From the NCBI GenBank assembly GCA_050485745.1, contig JBJHBY010000202.1, positions 1-6,591 on the forward strand: a stretch of DNA of 6,591 nt, read 5' to 3'. Of this stretch, positions 1 through 6,090 are shown one piece after another. The translations under genes and the position numbers were made by a program. The notes below the pieces were generated by a model. It saw nothing but the letters and a program-made list of their open reading frames with translations. It was not told the origin of the DNA and searched no databases. Within the stretch, counting starts at the first letter, position 1, and the number at the start of each line of letters is the position of its first letter. This DNA is from JBJHBY01 sp050485745. Lineage in GTDB: Bacteria > Pseudomonadota > Gammaproteobacteria > Pseudomonadales > CAMLJR01.

Positions 1-10
1 GTCCCTGGGT

Positions 11-132
11 ACGTCGTGAGGACTTCCGCGGTGTATCGGGTGCAGGTGATCGCTTCGTGAGTGGTTGTCCAGAGAGATCGACCGCCGGAGGTCGCTTCGT
101 GAGCGGTTCCGCAGAGAGTCGACCGCTGGTGG
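11..132. repeat. Degenerate ~42-bp tandem repeat, about three copies
   Basis: Two clear copies start at 50 and 92, both opening with TCGCTTCGTGAG and both carrying CAGAGAG and TCGACCGC further in. By eye they match at about 36 of 42 positions, with a one-base length difference. A poorer third copy lies just upstream: TCGTGAG at 14-20 is 41 bases before the equivalent TCGTGAG at 55-61, and TTCCGC at 24-29 also matches. The first ten bases of the window may be the tail of another copy, so the array could continue beyond the left edge. The units adjoin directly without spacers, so this is not CRISPR-like. I see no gene in 1-187. Function unknown. Confidence 0.7.
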
Positions 133-136
133 TGAC

Positions 137-175
137 GCTGGGTTACGCGGCGTAGCCGCTAACCCAGCCTACGTG
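137..175. repeat. REP-like palindromic element
   Basis: A strong imperfect palindrome: GCTGGGTTA (137-145) pairs perfectly with TAACCCAGC (160-168). After a bulged C come GCGG (147-150) and CCGC (156-159), leaving a five-base loop CGTAG. It is followed by CTACG. GGGTTA...TAACCC hairpins followed by a CTACG-like tail resemble dispersed extragenic palindromes that I recall from GC-rich gammaproteobacterial genomes. That assignment rests on memory and needs a genome search. It lies about 20 bases past the stop codon of the minus-strand cytochrome gene and could act as its transcript end or mRNA stabiliser, although no T-run follows it. Confidence 0.6.
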
Positions 176-187
176 TCTCGCGCCGCT

Positions 188-619
188 TTACAACTCCCGG
201 GCGAGCAGCCAGATGGCGAGGTCACGACGCTCGCTGTCGCTCATCGGAAACGCCGGCATGGGGGCGGTGGGGCGGGCCAGGAAGGCGGCCAGGCTGTCGA
301 TGTCATGGCGTGCGGCCAGATCCTCGATCGGGTACTGGCGCCGCATCGAGCGGGCTCCGGGCTGGTGACAGCCAGCACAGGACCAGCGCGCCCACAGTGC
401 GGCACCACGCTCGCGGGCTGACTCCAGTTCACCGGAATCAAGCTCCCGCAGCCGCTCGGCGGCACTGAGCCCCTGCGTCTCCGCCAACTCCGGCACCTCG
501 CCCGACCCGGCGGCCACCCGGCCGGCATCACGGCTGTTCATCACTGCCTGGAACAGCACCACCACGGTCAAGACAACAGCAAGCAGCGTCAACAGCAGCC
601 AGCGGGCCTGGGTGTTCAT
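188..619 (-). CDS. Small membrane-anchored mono-haem cytochrome c
   Basis: A 143-residue protein. Residues 7-26 form one hydrophobic helix after a short Thr-Gln-Ala-Arg segment, so it is probably an uncleaved anchor or signal sequence that places the rest in the periplasm. An Ala/Glu/Arg-rich stretch (about 30-75) leads to the haem-c motif CAGCH (81-85), and Met121 or Met126 in the PMPAFPM stretch would be the distal ligand. The end (about 128-143) is the amphipathic C-terminal helix of class I cytochromes c. The domain after the haem motif is short, about 58 residues. The ATG at 619 is chosen because AGAAGGA lies about 10 bases upstream. The neighbour across the spacer is divergent, so no operon partner reveals its redox partner. 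A role as a small electron carrier or oxidase/reductase subunit is inference; the haem-c assignment itself is firm. Confidence 0.85.
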   Translation of the reverse strand: MNTQARWLLLTLLAVVLTVVVLFQAVMNSRDAGRVAAGSGEVPELAETQGLSAAERLRELDSGELESARERGAALWARWSCAGCHQPGARSMRRQYPIEDLAARHDIDSLAAFLARPTAPMPAFPMSDSERRDLAIWLLAREL

Positions 620-829
620 GGCTTGGGAATCCTTCTGAAAAAACGACCGGATCAGCGGCGTCAGGGCACCAGCAGTTTATCCGGTCCCGCCTTTGCACGA
701 TGTTATTGCCGGGTTAATACCTGCTACAGGAAGCTGGCCCGCCCGAGCCCCGGTGGCAATTTCGGGGCCGTCGCCTACACTTACTACTCGCCTGATTACG
801 AAAGCAGTGGACATCAGCGGCATAACAGT
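620..829. other. Divergent spacer between cytochrome and DRR-protein genes
   Basis: This stretch separates two divergently read genes and should hold both promoters. On the plus strand TTGCAC (693-698) is followed 16 bases on by TAATAC (715-720), and a second weak pair is TGGCAA (754-759) with TACACT (776-781). On the minus strand a TAAACT-like -10 can be read near 674-679. None is close to the sigma-70 consensus in both boxes. No gene, RNA or strong palindrome is visible here. Confidence 0.35.
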
Positions 830-1084
830 ATGACCAAAAAGATCTTTTTCGACCGGCGCTCGGGCATGGACCGGCGCTCAGGCAAGGAACAACGGGAGAA
901 TCCTCGCCTCGACCTGCCCCACCGCCAGCGCCGCAGCCAGCAGGACCGGCGCACGCCGCGCACGCTGGTGGAAGACTACTATGCCTTCCACGATGCCCAT
1001 GAGTCCGCCCCGGAGCCGGGCCCGGAGACCCGCGCGCGACAGGCATCAAAAACGGACAGCCGCCAGGCTCCGGACAAGACCTGA
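830..1084 (+). CDS. Small basic protein with DRR repeats, function unknown
   Basis: 84 residues from the ATG at 830. The N-terminal half is strongly basic and contains three Asp-Arg-Arg motifs at residues 8-10, 14-16 and 39-41. The first two belong to a six-residue repeat, DRRSGM then DRRSGK, seen in the DNA as GACCGGCGCTC at 851-861 and again at 869-879. A short segment with VEDYYAFHD (47-55) follows, then a Pro/Glu/Arg/Lys-rich tail that is probably disordered. There is no signal peptide, membrane segment or Cys pair. I recall similar DRRSG-type short proteins and linkers in gammaproteobacteria but know of no assigned function. The reading frame stays open upstream to a TTG at 623, but that would overlap the cytochrome control region and the added residues look non-protein-like. 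The weak point is the poor Shine-Dalgarno match before 830. Confidence 0.65.
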   Translation: MTKKIFFDRRSGMDRRSGKEQRENPRLDLPHRQRRSQQDRRTPRTLVEDYYAFHDAHESAPEPGPETRARQASKTDSRQAPDKT

Positions 1085-1100
1085 GGGGGCTTCAGCCCCC
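1085..1100. terminator. G/C hairpin between convergent genes
   Basis: GGGGGC (1085-1090) and GCCCCC (1095-1100) form a perfect six-pair stem with the tetraloop TTCA. The hairpin starts immediately after the TGA of the DRR-protein gene. It overlaps the oadB stop codon (1092-1094) on the other strand. Its position between two converging genes suggests a shared, bidirectional transcript end. No T-run follows on either strand, so it is not a textbook intrinsic terminator and may mainly block 3' exonucleases. Confidence 0.55.
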
Positions 1101-2402
1101 ACCCACCAGGCTCAGCATCACCCCCGCCGCGACCGCGGAACCGATCACACCGGCTACGTTCGGCCCCATGGCGTGCATCAGCAGGTAGTTGTTCGGGTTG
1201 GCCTCCAGACCCACCTTGTTTGCCACCCGTGCCGCCATCGGCACGGCGGAAACACCCGCGGCGCCGATCAGCGGGTTGATCGGCTCCCGGGTCAGGGCAT
1301 TCATCAGCTTGGCCATCAGCACACCCGCGGCGGTGCCGATGCCAAAGGCGACGATACCCAGGCCGAGGATACCCAGGGTGCCCACGTCGAGGAACTTGTC
1401 CGCCACCAGCTTGGAGCCCACACCCAGGCCCAGAAAAATGGTGGTGATGTTGATCAGGGCGTTGCGGGCGGTGTCCGTCAGGCGGTCGACAACGCCGCAT
1501 TCCTTCATCAGGTTACCGAAGCAGAACATCCCCAGCAGCGGCGCGGCGGTCGGCAACAGCAAGGCCACCAGCATCAGCAGGAGCAGCGGAAACAGGATCT
1601 TCTCGGTCTTCGACACCGGACGCAGCTGGGTCATGACGATGGCGCGCTCGCGTTCGCTGGTCAGCACACGCATGATCGGCGGCTGGATCAGCGGCACCAG
1701 GGCCATATAGGAATAGGCTGCCACGGCAATGGGACCCAACAGGTCGGGGGCAAGGATACTGGACACGTAAATGGCGGTGGGGCCATCAGCCCCGCCGATG
1801 ATGCCGATGGCGGCCGCCTCCTGGATACTGAAGTCAAGCACGCCAGCCATGGTCAGCAACAGGGCACCCAGCACCGTGGCAAAAATGCCGAACTGGGCCG
1901 CGGCGCCCAGGAACAAGGTCTTGGGGTTGGCCAGCATGGGACCGAAGTCGGTCATCGCGCCGACCCCCATGAAGATCACCAGAGGGGCGATGCCGGTGGC
2001 GATGGCCACGTTGTAGAAGGTATAGAGCACGCCGTCGCTGTAGCCTGCATCCGCCACGACCTGCAGCGCTGCGACCCGGGTTGCCTGGTCGGCGTGGTCA
2101 AAGGCCCACTGCAGAGCCTTTACGCCACCGTCCCAGTCCATCACCTGCAGCGCCCCGGCCAGCTGCGTGAGCACCTCGGGGCGGGCCACCGCCAGCGCCG
2201 TGTCCAGCGAGGAGTAGGCCAGGTAACCGCCGGGAATATTGGCGAGGATCCCGCCAAAGCCGATGGGCACCAGCAACAGGGGTTCAAAATTGCGCTTGAT
2301 GGCGAGGAACAGCAGGCCGAGACAGATCGCCAGCATGAAGGCCTCGCCCGGGCCGAGCTGGGCCAGGCCGGAATCCCGCCACAGGGTCCAGAGCTTTTCC
2401 AT
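1092..2402 (-). CDS. oadB: Oxaloacetate decarboxylase beta subunit, Na+ pump
   Basis: A 436-residue integral membrane protein, close to the ~433 of the Klebsiella subunit. In the inner membrane it decarboxylates the carboxybiotin delivered by OadA and couples this to Na+ export. Residues shown by Klebsiella mutagenesis to matter are all present at a +3 offset: Asp206 (D203) in GGADGPT, Tyr232 (Y229), Asn376 (N373) and Gly380 (G377) in INPLIG, Ser385 (S382), Arg392 (R389), and Asn415 in HAMGPNVAG. The rest is mostly hydrophobic helices, with a polar stretch at about 65-122 that the Klebsiella protein also has. It is the last gene of the oad operon. Its ATG lies 10 bases after the oadA stop, and the GAGG overlapping that stop codon, eight bases before the ATG, is its likely ribosome site, which suggests translational coupling. 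Related methylmalonyl-CoA or glutaconyl-CoA decarboxylase beta subunits share this fold, but the oadA neighbour settles the substrate. Confidence 0.96.
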   Translation of the reverse strand: MEKLWTLWRDSGLAQLGPGEAFMLAICLGLLFLAIKRNFEPLLLVPIGFGGILANIPGGYLAYSSLDTALAVARPEVLTQLAGALQVMDWDGGVKALQWAFDHADQATRVAALQVVADAGYSDGVLYTFYNVAIATGIAPLVIFMGVGAMTDFGPMLANPKTLFLGAAAQFGIFATVLGALLLTMAGVLDFSIQEAAAIGIIGGADGPTAIYVSSILAPDLLGPIAVAAYSYMALVPLIQPPIMRVLTSERERAIVMTQLRPVSKTEKILFPLLLLMLVALLLPTAAPLLGMFCFGNLMKECGVVDRLTDTARNALINITTIFLGLGVGSKLVADKFLDVGTLGILGLGIVAFGIGTAAGVLMAKLMNALTREPINPLIGAAGVSAVPMAARVANKVGLEANPNNYLLMHAMGPNVAGVIGSAVAAGVMLSLVGGG

Positions 2403-2412
2403 GACAGCAGCC

Positions 2413-4224
2413 TCAGGCGATGGTGATCAGGGGGTCGCCCAGGGCGACGGCATCGCCCTCGCGCACACTGACGGACCCTACGGTACCGGGGGCGGGCGCC
2501 CGCACCTCGGTTTCCATTTTCATCGCCTCCAGAATGATGATCACATCACCCTGCTGCACGGGGTCACCGGGCTTCACCTTGACCTTGAAAATATTGCCCG
2601 CGAGCGGCGCCGCCACCACCTCGCCACCAGCGGCCGCGGCCGGAGCTGCCGCAGGCGACGGCGCGGCGGACTGGCCCGACGCCTGGGCGATGGCGCTGAT
2701 GTCGCCACCCTCCTCGACCTGCACCACATAGGACTGCCCGGATACGGTCACGGTGTACACCGCCGGCCCGGACTCAGCCGCGGTGCGGGGCTTCTCCACC
2801 GCCGCGGGCGCGGCCTGCTCGGTGCCCGGCGCCGGCTCGAAGGCATCGGGGTTGCCGCGGTTCTGCAGGAACTTCAGCCCGATCTGCGGGAACAGGGCGT
2901 AGGTGAGCACATCATCGATCTCACGCTCCCCGCCCTCGAGGCGGATGCCCTTGTCCTTTGACTGCTGGCGCAATTCCGCACTGAGCTTGTCCAGCTCATC
3001 GTCGATCAGATCGGCGGGACGGCAGGTGACCGGCTCGGCGCCGTCGAGGACCCGGGCCTGCAGTTCGGCGTTGACCGGCGCCGGGGTAGCCCCGTACTCG
3101 CCCTTGAGCACACCGGCGGTCTCCTTGGAGATCGACTTGTAGCGCTCACCGGTGAGCACGTTCAGTACCGCCTGGCTGCCGACGATCTGTGAAGTCGGGG
3201 TCACCAGGGGAATAAACCCGAGATCCTCGCGTACCCGGGGAATCTCCCGCAGCACTTCATCCAGGCGGTCACTGGCCCCCTGCTCGCGCAGCTGGCTCTC
3301 CATGTTGGTGAGCATGCCACCGGGCACCTGGGCCACCAGGATGCGAGAGTCGACACCGCGCAGCGAACCCTCGAACTTCGCGTACTTCTTGCGCACCTCG
3401 CGGAAGTAGGCCGCGATCTCCTCCAGCAGATTGAGGTCGAGGCCGGTGTCGCGATCCGTGCCCTGCAGGATCGCCACCACGGACTCGGTGGGCGAATGAC
3501 CATAGGTCATGCTCATCGAGGAAATCGCCGTATCGACATTGTCGATGCCCGCTTCCACCGCCTTGAGAATGGTGGCGGTGGACAGCCCGGTGGTGGCGTG
3601 GCACTGCATGTGCACCGGAATGGACAGGGTCCGCTTCAGGCGGCTGACCAGCTCAAAGGCCACGTAGGGCGTCAGCAGGCCGGCCATGTCCTTGATGCAG
3701 ATGGAGTCCGCACCCATGCCCTCGATGGTGCGCGCCAGCTCGACCCACATATCGACGGTGTGCACCGGGCTGACGGTATAGGAAATGGTGCCCTGGGCGT
3801 GGCGCTCCTGCTTGCGCACGGCGCGGATTGCCGTCTCCAGGTTGCGTGGGTCGTTCATCGCATCGAACACCCGGAACACGTCCACGCCGTTGACTGCGGC
3901 GCGCTCCACGAACTTCTCCACCACGTCGTCGGCGTAGTGGCGATAGCCCAGGATGTTCTGCCCGCGAAACAGCATCTGCTGCGGGGTGTTGGGCATGGCC
4001 GCCTTCAGCTCGCGGATGCGCTCCCAGGGGTCCTCGCCGAGATAACGGATGCAGGCGTCAAAAGTGGCCCCTCCCCAGGATTCCAGTGACCAGAAGCCAA
4101 CCTGGTCCAGCTTGCCGGCAATCGGCAGCATGTCGTCCAGGCGCATGCGCGTGGCGAACAGGGATTGATGGGCATCACGCAGCACGACATCGGTGATGCC
4201 GAGAGGTTTCTTCTGATCACTCAT
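2413..4224 (-). CDS. oadA: Oxaloacetate decarboxylase alpha subunit, biotin-bearing carboxyltransferase
   Basis: 603 residues, full length for OadA. It moves the C4 carboxylate of oxaloacetate onto biotin, releasing pyruvate, on the cytoplasmic face of the membrane pump. Residues ~8-270 form the carboxyltransferase TIM barrel, with LRDAHQS (Asp17), Lys178 in IKDMAG (the carbamylated lysine) and His209. Residues ~285-460 are the PYC/OADA association domain (DSRILVAQVPGGML, TPTSQIVGSQA, KGEYG). An Ala/Pro linker (~515-535) leads to the biotinyl domain (~536-603), whose EAMKMET motif carries biotin on Lys569, 34 residues from the end. One oddity is Gln207 where the Vibrio enzyme has the metal ligand His207. 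The carboxyltransferase and biotin domains in one chain distinguish this from methylmalonyl-CoA decarboxylase. AAGG nine bases before the ATG supports the start. It is the middle gene of oadGAB, 52 bases after oadG. Confidence 0.97.
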   Translation of the reverse strand: MSDQKKPLGITDVVLRDAHQSLFATRMRLDDMLPIAGKLDQVGFWSLESWGGATFDACIRYLGEDPWERIRELKAAMPNTPQQMLFRGQNILGYRHYADDVVEKFVERAAVNGVDVFRVFDAMNDPRNLETAIRAVRKQERHAQGTISYTVSPVHTVDMWVELARTIEGMGADSICIKDMAGLLTPYVAFELVSRLKRTLSIPVHMQCHATTGLSTATILKAVEAGIDNVDTAISSMSMTYGHSPTESVVAILQGTDRDTGLDLNLLEEIAAYFREVRKKYAKFEGSLRGVDSRILVAQVPGGMLTNMESQLREQGASDRLDEVLREIPRVREDLGFIPLVTPTSQIVGSQAVLNVLTGERYKSISKETAGVLKGEYGATPAPVNAELQARVLDGAEPVTCRPADLIDDELDKLSAELRQQSKDKGIRLEGGEREIDDVLTYALFPQIGLKFLQNRGNPDAFEPAPGTEQAAPAAVEKPRTAAESGPAVYTVTVSGQSYVVQVEEGGDISAIAQASGQSAAPSPAAAPAAAAGGEVVAAPLAGNIFKVKVKPGDPVQQGDVIIILEAMKMETEVRAPAPGTVGSVSVREGDAVALGDPLITIA

Positions 4225-4276
4225 GGGTAAGAGCCTTGTGCAGATCGACGCAGGGTTGACGGTCGTGCACCGGTCG

Positions 4277-4528
4277 CTACTTTTGGCGCGAGCGGTGCTG
4301 GTGAATGGCCGCGGTGATCACGGCGGTGAGATCGGCGTCCCGGGCGGGCGGGACCACGGGGGCGGCACCGGGCAGTACCGGCGGCGCCACCCCGGCCGGC
4401 GCCAGGCGCCGCACCAGGAAGGACATCAGGGTGGCCGAGGCCACCAGCAGGGTCAGGAACACAAACACCGTCCCCATGCCAAACAGCATCAGGGCGATAC
4501 CCTGTTCAAGGATCGGTGCCGGCTCCAT
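4277..4528 (-). CDS. oadG: Oxaloacetate decarboxylase gamma subunit
   Basis: 83 residues, typical for the family. One long hydrophobic helix (about 10-39) anchors it in the inner membrane. A Pro/Ala/Val-rich linker (about 43-63) follows, then a polar C-terminal segment ending AAIHQHRSRQK with His76 and His78. In the Klebsiella enzyme the gamma subunit holds OadA to OadB through its C-terminal tail, which also contains Zn-binding histidines; the His pair here fits that role. Sequence conservation in OadG is low, so the call rests on size, architecture and its place as the first gene of the G-A-B operon. AAAGGA 12 bases before the ATG is the only good ribosome site, a rather long spacing. The gene ends in TAG, 52 bases before oadA. 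Confidence 0.9.
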   Translation of the reverse strand: MEPAPILEQGIALMLFGMGTVFVFLTLLVASATLMSFLVRRLAPAGVAPPVLPGAAPVVPPARDADLTAVITAAIHQHRSRQK

Positions 4529-4541
4529 CGTCTGCGCTCTT

Positions 4542-4571
4542 CCTTTCGAAGGACAACTGACCGTTCAAAGG
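4542..4571 (-). promoter_or_regulatory. Possible RBS-covering hairpin in the oadG leader
   Basis: Read on the minus strand, CCTTTGAA (4571-4564) can pair with TTCGAAAGG (4550-4542), with one bulged base. The 3' arm contains the AAAGG part of the oadG ribosome site. Folding would hide that site; a smaller alternative hairpin (CCTT, loop CGA, AAGG) covers the same bases. It could make oadG translation conditional, but the pairing is short and by eye only. Confidence 0.3.
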
Positions 4572-4608
4572 ATAGCTGAACAGCCTGTCAGGGACATTGC
4601 GAGGCGCC

Positions 4609-4637
4609 ACTCTAGCGGCATTTGCCGGGGCTGGCAA
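4609..4637 (-). promoter_or_regulatory. Sigma-70 promoter candidate for oadGAB
   Basis: On the minus strand TTGCCA (4637-4632) is five of six to the -35 consensus. It is followed at exactly 17 bases by TAGAGT (4614-4609), four of six to the -10 consensus. Transcription would start near 4602, giving a leader of about 74 bases before oadG. It sits just past the terminator-like hairpin after mrp, which fits an independent oad transcription unit. Confidence 0.5.
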
Positions 4638-4654
4638 CACGCCGCAGGAAGTGT

Positions 4655-4690
4655 AAAAAAACTACAAGCAATTGCTTTGCAAGGTTTTTT
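4655..4690 (-). terminator. A/T-flanked terminator-like hairpin after mrp
   Basis: On the minus strand, directly after the mrp stop, AAAAAAC is followed by CAAAGC, the loop AATT and GCTTG, and then by a run of seven T (4661-4655). The core stem has five pairs with one bulge. The A-run and T-run can also pair with each other, as in many intrinsic terminators. It would end mrp transcription and insulate it from oadG. The symmetry means it could also work on the plus strand. Confidence 0.55.
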
Positions 4691-4695
4691 CCGAC

Positions 4696-5793
4696 TCAGT
4701 CGTTGCTGATCACGATCTCCGGCATGGCCACACCGCCCTCCGCGCCAAGGCGGGCCAGGCCCGCCGCGAGACGCCGGGCAATGCCGCCATAGATGGCCGC
4801 CACCTCACCCTCGGGCTCCGCCACCACCGAGGGGCGGCCGCCATCGACCTGCTCGCGGATACTGCGGGACAGGGGCAACGAGCCGAGCAGCTCAACCCCG
4901 TAGTCGGCGGCAATTGTGGCCCCGCCACCCTCGCCGAACAGGTGCTCCGCATGGCCGCAGTTCGAGCAGATGTGGACCGCCATGTTCTCGACGATGCCCA
5001 GTACCGGCACCGACACCTTGCTGAACATCTCGATACCCTTGCGGGCGTCGAGCAGGGCAATATCCTGGGGCGTGGTGACGATCACCGCCCCCGCCACCGG
5101 GACCTTCTGCGACAGGGTCAGCTGGATATCACCGGTGCCCGGTGGCAGGTCGATCACCAGGTAATCGAGGTCTTCCCAGGCCGTCTGGTTCAGCAGTTGC
5201 TCCAGTGCACCGCTGACCATCGGCCCGCGCCAGACCATGGGGGTCTTTTCCGTCACCAGGTAGCCGATGGACATGGTCTGCAGGCCGTGCGCGGGTACCG
5301 GTTCCAGCATGCGCGCGCCGCGCTGGCTGGGACGCTGTCCCTCGGGGATGCCCAGCATCATCGGCTGGCTGGGCCCATAGATGTCGGCATCCAGCAGGCC
5401 GACACGTGCCCCCTCGCGCTGCAGCGCCAGGGCCAGGTTGACCGCCGTGGTGGATTTGCCGACACCGCCCTTGCCCGAGGCCACGGCAATGATATTGCGC
5501 ACCTGCTGCAGGTTCGGCAGCCCCTGCGCCACCGGGTGCGCCTGCACCGCCCAGTCGATCACCACCGCGGCGGACGCCACGCCGGGCACTTCCTGCAGCA
5601 GAGCCTCGAGATCGGCCGCCATCGCATCGCGCACCGTCGCCGCCGGATAGCCCAGACGCAGGGCGACACGCACCCGGTCACCCTCGACATCCAGTGCCGC
5701 CAGGCTGCCATCGCTGATCGGGTCGCGGCCGGTATGGGGGTCGGTGTAGCGGCGCAGGGCCTGTTCCAGTGCCTGGCGGGATACGTCGGTCAT
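4696..5793 (-). CDS. mrp: Mrp/ApbC-type P-loop ATPase, Fe-S cluster carrier
   Basis: 365 residues from the ATG at 5793, close to E. coli Mrp (about 370). In the family it is a cytoplasmic homodimer that binds a 4Fe-4S cluster at the dimer interface and passes it to apoproteins in an ATP-dependent way. Residues ~5-85 form a DUF59/MIP18-type domain. The ParA-like ATPase begins at ~98 with the deviant Walker A SGKGGVGKST (106-115), then LLDADIYGPS (134-142), IDLPPGTGD (214-222), and the cluster-ligand pair CSNC (Cys276, Cys279) in ENMAVHIC. All key residues are present. An in-frame TTG gives a 17-residue longer form, but the added residues are not family-like and GAGGA stands just before the ATG at 5793. 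It is divergent from metG, as in E. coli. Its function is independent of the oad genes downstream. Confidence 0.95.
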   Translation of the reverse strand: MTDVSRQALEQALRRYTDPHTGRDPISDGSLAALDVEGDRVRVALRLGYPAATVRDAMAADLEALLQEVPGVASAAVVIDWAVQAHPVAQGLPNLQQVRNIIAVASGKGGVGKSTTAVNLALALQREGARVGLLDADIYGPSQPMMLGIPEGQRPSQRGARMLEPVPAHGLQTMSIGYLVTEKTPMVWRGPMVSGALEQLLNQTAWEDLDYLVIDLPPGTGDIQLTLSQKVPVAGAVIVTTPQDIALLDARKGIEMFSKVSVPVLGIVENMAVHICSNCGHAEHLFGEGGGATIAADYGVELLGSLPLSRSIREQVDGGRPSVVAEPEGEVAAIYGGIARRLAAGLARLGAEGGVAMPEIVISND

Positions 5794-5862
5794 GGAGTCC
5801 TCGGGGTCAGTGGTGGCGGGCCGGCCGCTGGCGGGCACGGTCAATTCCCAGTAATCTGGTCA

Positions 5863-5868
5863 AGTATA
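5863..5868 (-). promoter_or_regulatory. -10 box candidate for mrp
   Basis: On the minus strand TATACT (5868-5863) matches five of six positions of the -10 consensus and lies about 70 bases before the mrp ATG. No good -35 box is seen 16-18 bases upstream; the best there is a TTCGGT-like hexamer. Transcription would start near 5856. Confidence 0.4.
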
Positions 5869-5914
5869 TCGAAAGCCCGCATCGAACCGAAAGCCGCAAG
5901 GCAGCGGCACACGC

Positions 5915-5934
5915 GTCACCCGCGCGCGGGCGAC
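5915..5934. promoter_or_regulatory. GC palindrome between the mrp and metG promoters
   Basis: CCCGCGCGCGGG (5919-5930) is a perfect 12-base palindrome. It is extended by GTC (5915-5917) against GAC (5932-5934) with one mismatched pair between. It lies upstream of both divergent promoter candidates, where an operator could affect either gene. A smaller hairpin (GCCGC 5893-5897, GCGGC 5904-5908) is close by. In GC-rich DNA alternating CG palindromes are frequent, so regulation is only a possibility. Confidence 0.25.
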
Positions 5935-5957
5935 ACATGATACGGCGGGTCGGGAAG

Positions 5958-5987
5958 ATGAAAAACCGGGGGCAAATCGCTTATAGT
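5958..5987 (+). promoter_or_regulatory. Sigma-70 promoter candidate for metG
   Basis: TATAGT (5982-5987) matches five of six positions of the -10 consensus. ATGAAA (5958-5963), 18 bases earlier, is four of six to the -35 consensus. It lies in one of the few AT-richer patches of this spacer. Transcription would start near 5994, giving a leader of about 97 bases. Confidence 0.5.
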
Positions 5988-6002
5988 GTGCGCCCTTCCG
6001 GC

Positions 6003-6059
6003 GCCCCGCGGGGCAGCACCGGACGCAGCCCCGGGGTGGCGACCATTCCGTGCCGGGGC
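6003..6059 (+). other. Two GC hairpins in the metG leader
   Basis: GCCCCGCGGGGC (6003-6014) is a perfect palindrome that can fold as a small stem-loop. Further on GCCCCGG (6028-6034) pairs perfectly with CCGGGGC (6053-6059) around an 18-base loop. Both would be in the metG leader RNA if transcription starts near 5994, and they end about 22 bases before the ribosome site AAGGA (6081-6085). I see no T-box or known SAM-riboswitch signature. They may be structural only. Confidence 0.3.
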
Positions 6060-6090
6060 CACGCAAGCTGCCAGACAAGCAAGGATCGAC

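Noticed and set aside
11..132. Tandem repeat as a CRISPR array
   Set aside because: The units are directly adjacent with no unique spacers, and no cas genes are nearby.
65..421. Plus-strand open frame starting in the tandem repeat
   Set aside because: It runs antisense through the cytochrome gene, starts at a TTG without a ribosome site and has no recognisable domain.
981..2426. Long plus-strand open frame (481 codons) opposite oadB
   Set aside because: It is antisense to a clear OadB with all key residues conserved. Its translation is rich in His/Gln/Gly/Arg with no domain, typical of a GC-rich shadow frame.
5794..5844. Longer Mrp starting at an upstream TTG
   Set aside because: The extra 17 residues are not family-like, the start codon is poor and a GAGGA site precedes the ATG at 5793.
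4672..5940. Long plus-strand open frame (422 codons) opposite mrp
   Set aside because: It mirrors mrp, has shadow-type composition and no family motif.
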